A stretch of 64,000 bases of DNA from Streptomyces tibetensis. Its GTDB lineage: Bacteria; Actinomycetota; Actinomycetes; Streptomycetales; Streptomycetaceae. This document shows, one piece after another, positions 63,773-64,000 of this stretch (positions are counted from its first letter, which is position 1; every line of letters starts with the position of its first letter). The stretch lies in assembly GCF_007655005.1 (NCBI RefSeq), contig NZ_SZVW01000001.1, positions 496,001-560,000 of the forward strand. Direction: 5' to 3'. The notes below the pieces were generated by a model, which was not told the origin of the DNA, ran no database searches, and saw only the letters and a program-made list of their open reading frames with translations. Position numbers and translations under genes: made by a program.

Positions 63773-64000
63773 TCACCCCAGCACGTTCCGCCAAGCCTCC
63801 GGCACCGCCTCGGCCACATCGTGCGCCCCCACCGGCGCCCCGTCCGCCGCCAGCCGACCGGCCAGCCCGTGCAGATACGCCCCGGCACTGCCCGCATCCA
63901 CCGCGGACAGCCCCGCCGCCAGCAGCGATCCACCGAGTCCCGACAGCACGTCTCCGCTTCCGGCCGTGGCCAGCCACCCCGTCCCCGTCGGGTTCACCCG
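63773..64000 (-). CDS. nnrD: NAD(P)HX dehydratase (bifunctional NnrE/NnrD), C-terminal end only
   Basis: Only the last ~75 codons are in the window; the gene runs on beyond 64000. NPTGTGWLATAGSGDVLSGLGGSLLAAGLSAV contains the GSGDVLSG ATP/ADP-site motif of ADP-dependent (S)-NAD(P)H-hydrate dehydratase, which repairs hydrated NAD(P)H. In actinobacteria it is often fused to the NnrE epimerase and placed next to alr, as here. Confidence 0.9.
   Translation of the reverse strand, partial: RVNPTGTGWLATAGSGDVLSGLGGSLLAAGLSAVDAGSAGAYLHGLAGRLAADGAPVGAHDVAEAVPEAWRNVLG

Overview
The window is very GC-rich, uses the codons expected of a high-GC actinomycete, and carries the developmental genes bldM and whiD, a WhiB protein, a groES-groEL pair with a His-rich GroEL tail and CIRCE operators, LAxTG sortase signals and many leaderless or GTG starts. 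It is therefore a Streptomyces (or very close relative) chromosome, and the guaA / kinase cluster / guaB / bldM-whiD / groESL / tsa-alr order is that of the conserved chromosomal core. No prophage, integrase, CRISPR array, rRNA or tRNA gene was seen.

Layout, left to right. 1-6250: end of a TDT/SLAC1-type transporter, a small membrane protein, a coiled-coil NlpC/P60 wall hydrolase, and a PspC-type sensor kinase with its LuxR-type regulator, divergent from a PspC/LiaF-like membrane protein. 6250-10900: DoxX protein, a membrane protein with a Cys-rich N-terminus, an isolated gene for a protein with TWO histone folds (8642-9370), a class II aldolase-like protein and a PNPOx-fold protein. 10900-16300: guaA, a chorismate mutase behind what looks like a leaderless Phe/Tyr leader-peptide attenuator, a membrane-anchored protein and an LAETG surface protein. 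16300-31000: a GMC oxidoreductase and an aldehyde dehydrogenase, then five consecutive genes of the Ser/Thr protein kinase family, of which one has lost every catalytic motif and one has the ATP-binding Lys replaced by Arg; then a serine hydrolase of the beta-lactamase/DD-peptidase class.

31000-46350: glpD, a nucleotide-sugar-dehydrogenase-like protein lacking the catalytic Cys and Lys, an array of four 100-bp tandem repeats, guaB3 and guaB, the sigma factor ShbA, bldM and divergent whiD, a LysR/MOSC divergent pair, an SDR, an ABM-SnoaL fusion, then groEL1 and groES under two CIRCE elements. 46350-64000: two tandem secreted NodB-type deacetylases, a THUMP-like methyltransferase, an ECF42-type sigma factor with its DGPF/YCII partner, an LCP protein, a LacI regulator divergent from a GH3 glycosidase, and the tRNA t6A cluster (tsaD, rimI, tsaB; tsaE further on) with an alpha/beta hydrolase, alr and the 3' end of nnrD at the edge.

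Functional themes: purine synthesis (guaA, guaB, guaB3), morphological control (shbA, bldM, whiD, with wall enzymes and an LCP protein), Ser/Thr kinase signalling, protein folding, and t6A/peptidoglycan precursor formation. The least expected items are the histone-fold doublet, the chorismate-mutase attenuator, the degenerate kinase and dehydrogenase paralogues, and a near-perfect 22-bp palindrome in front of a 55-residue protein gene. Many intergenic regions hold short tandem repeats. All function calls come from reading motifs; no database search was run.
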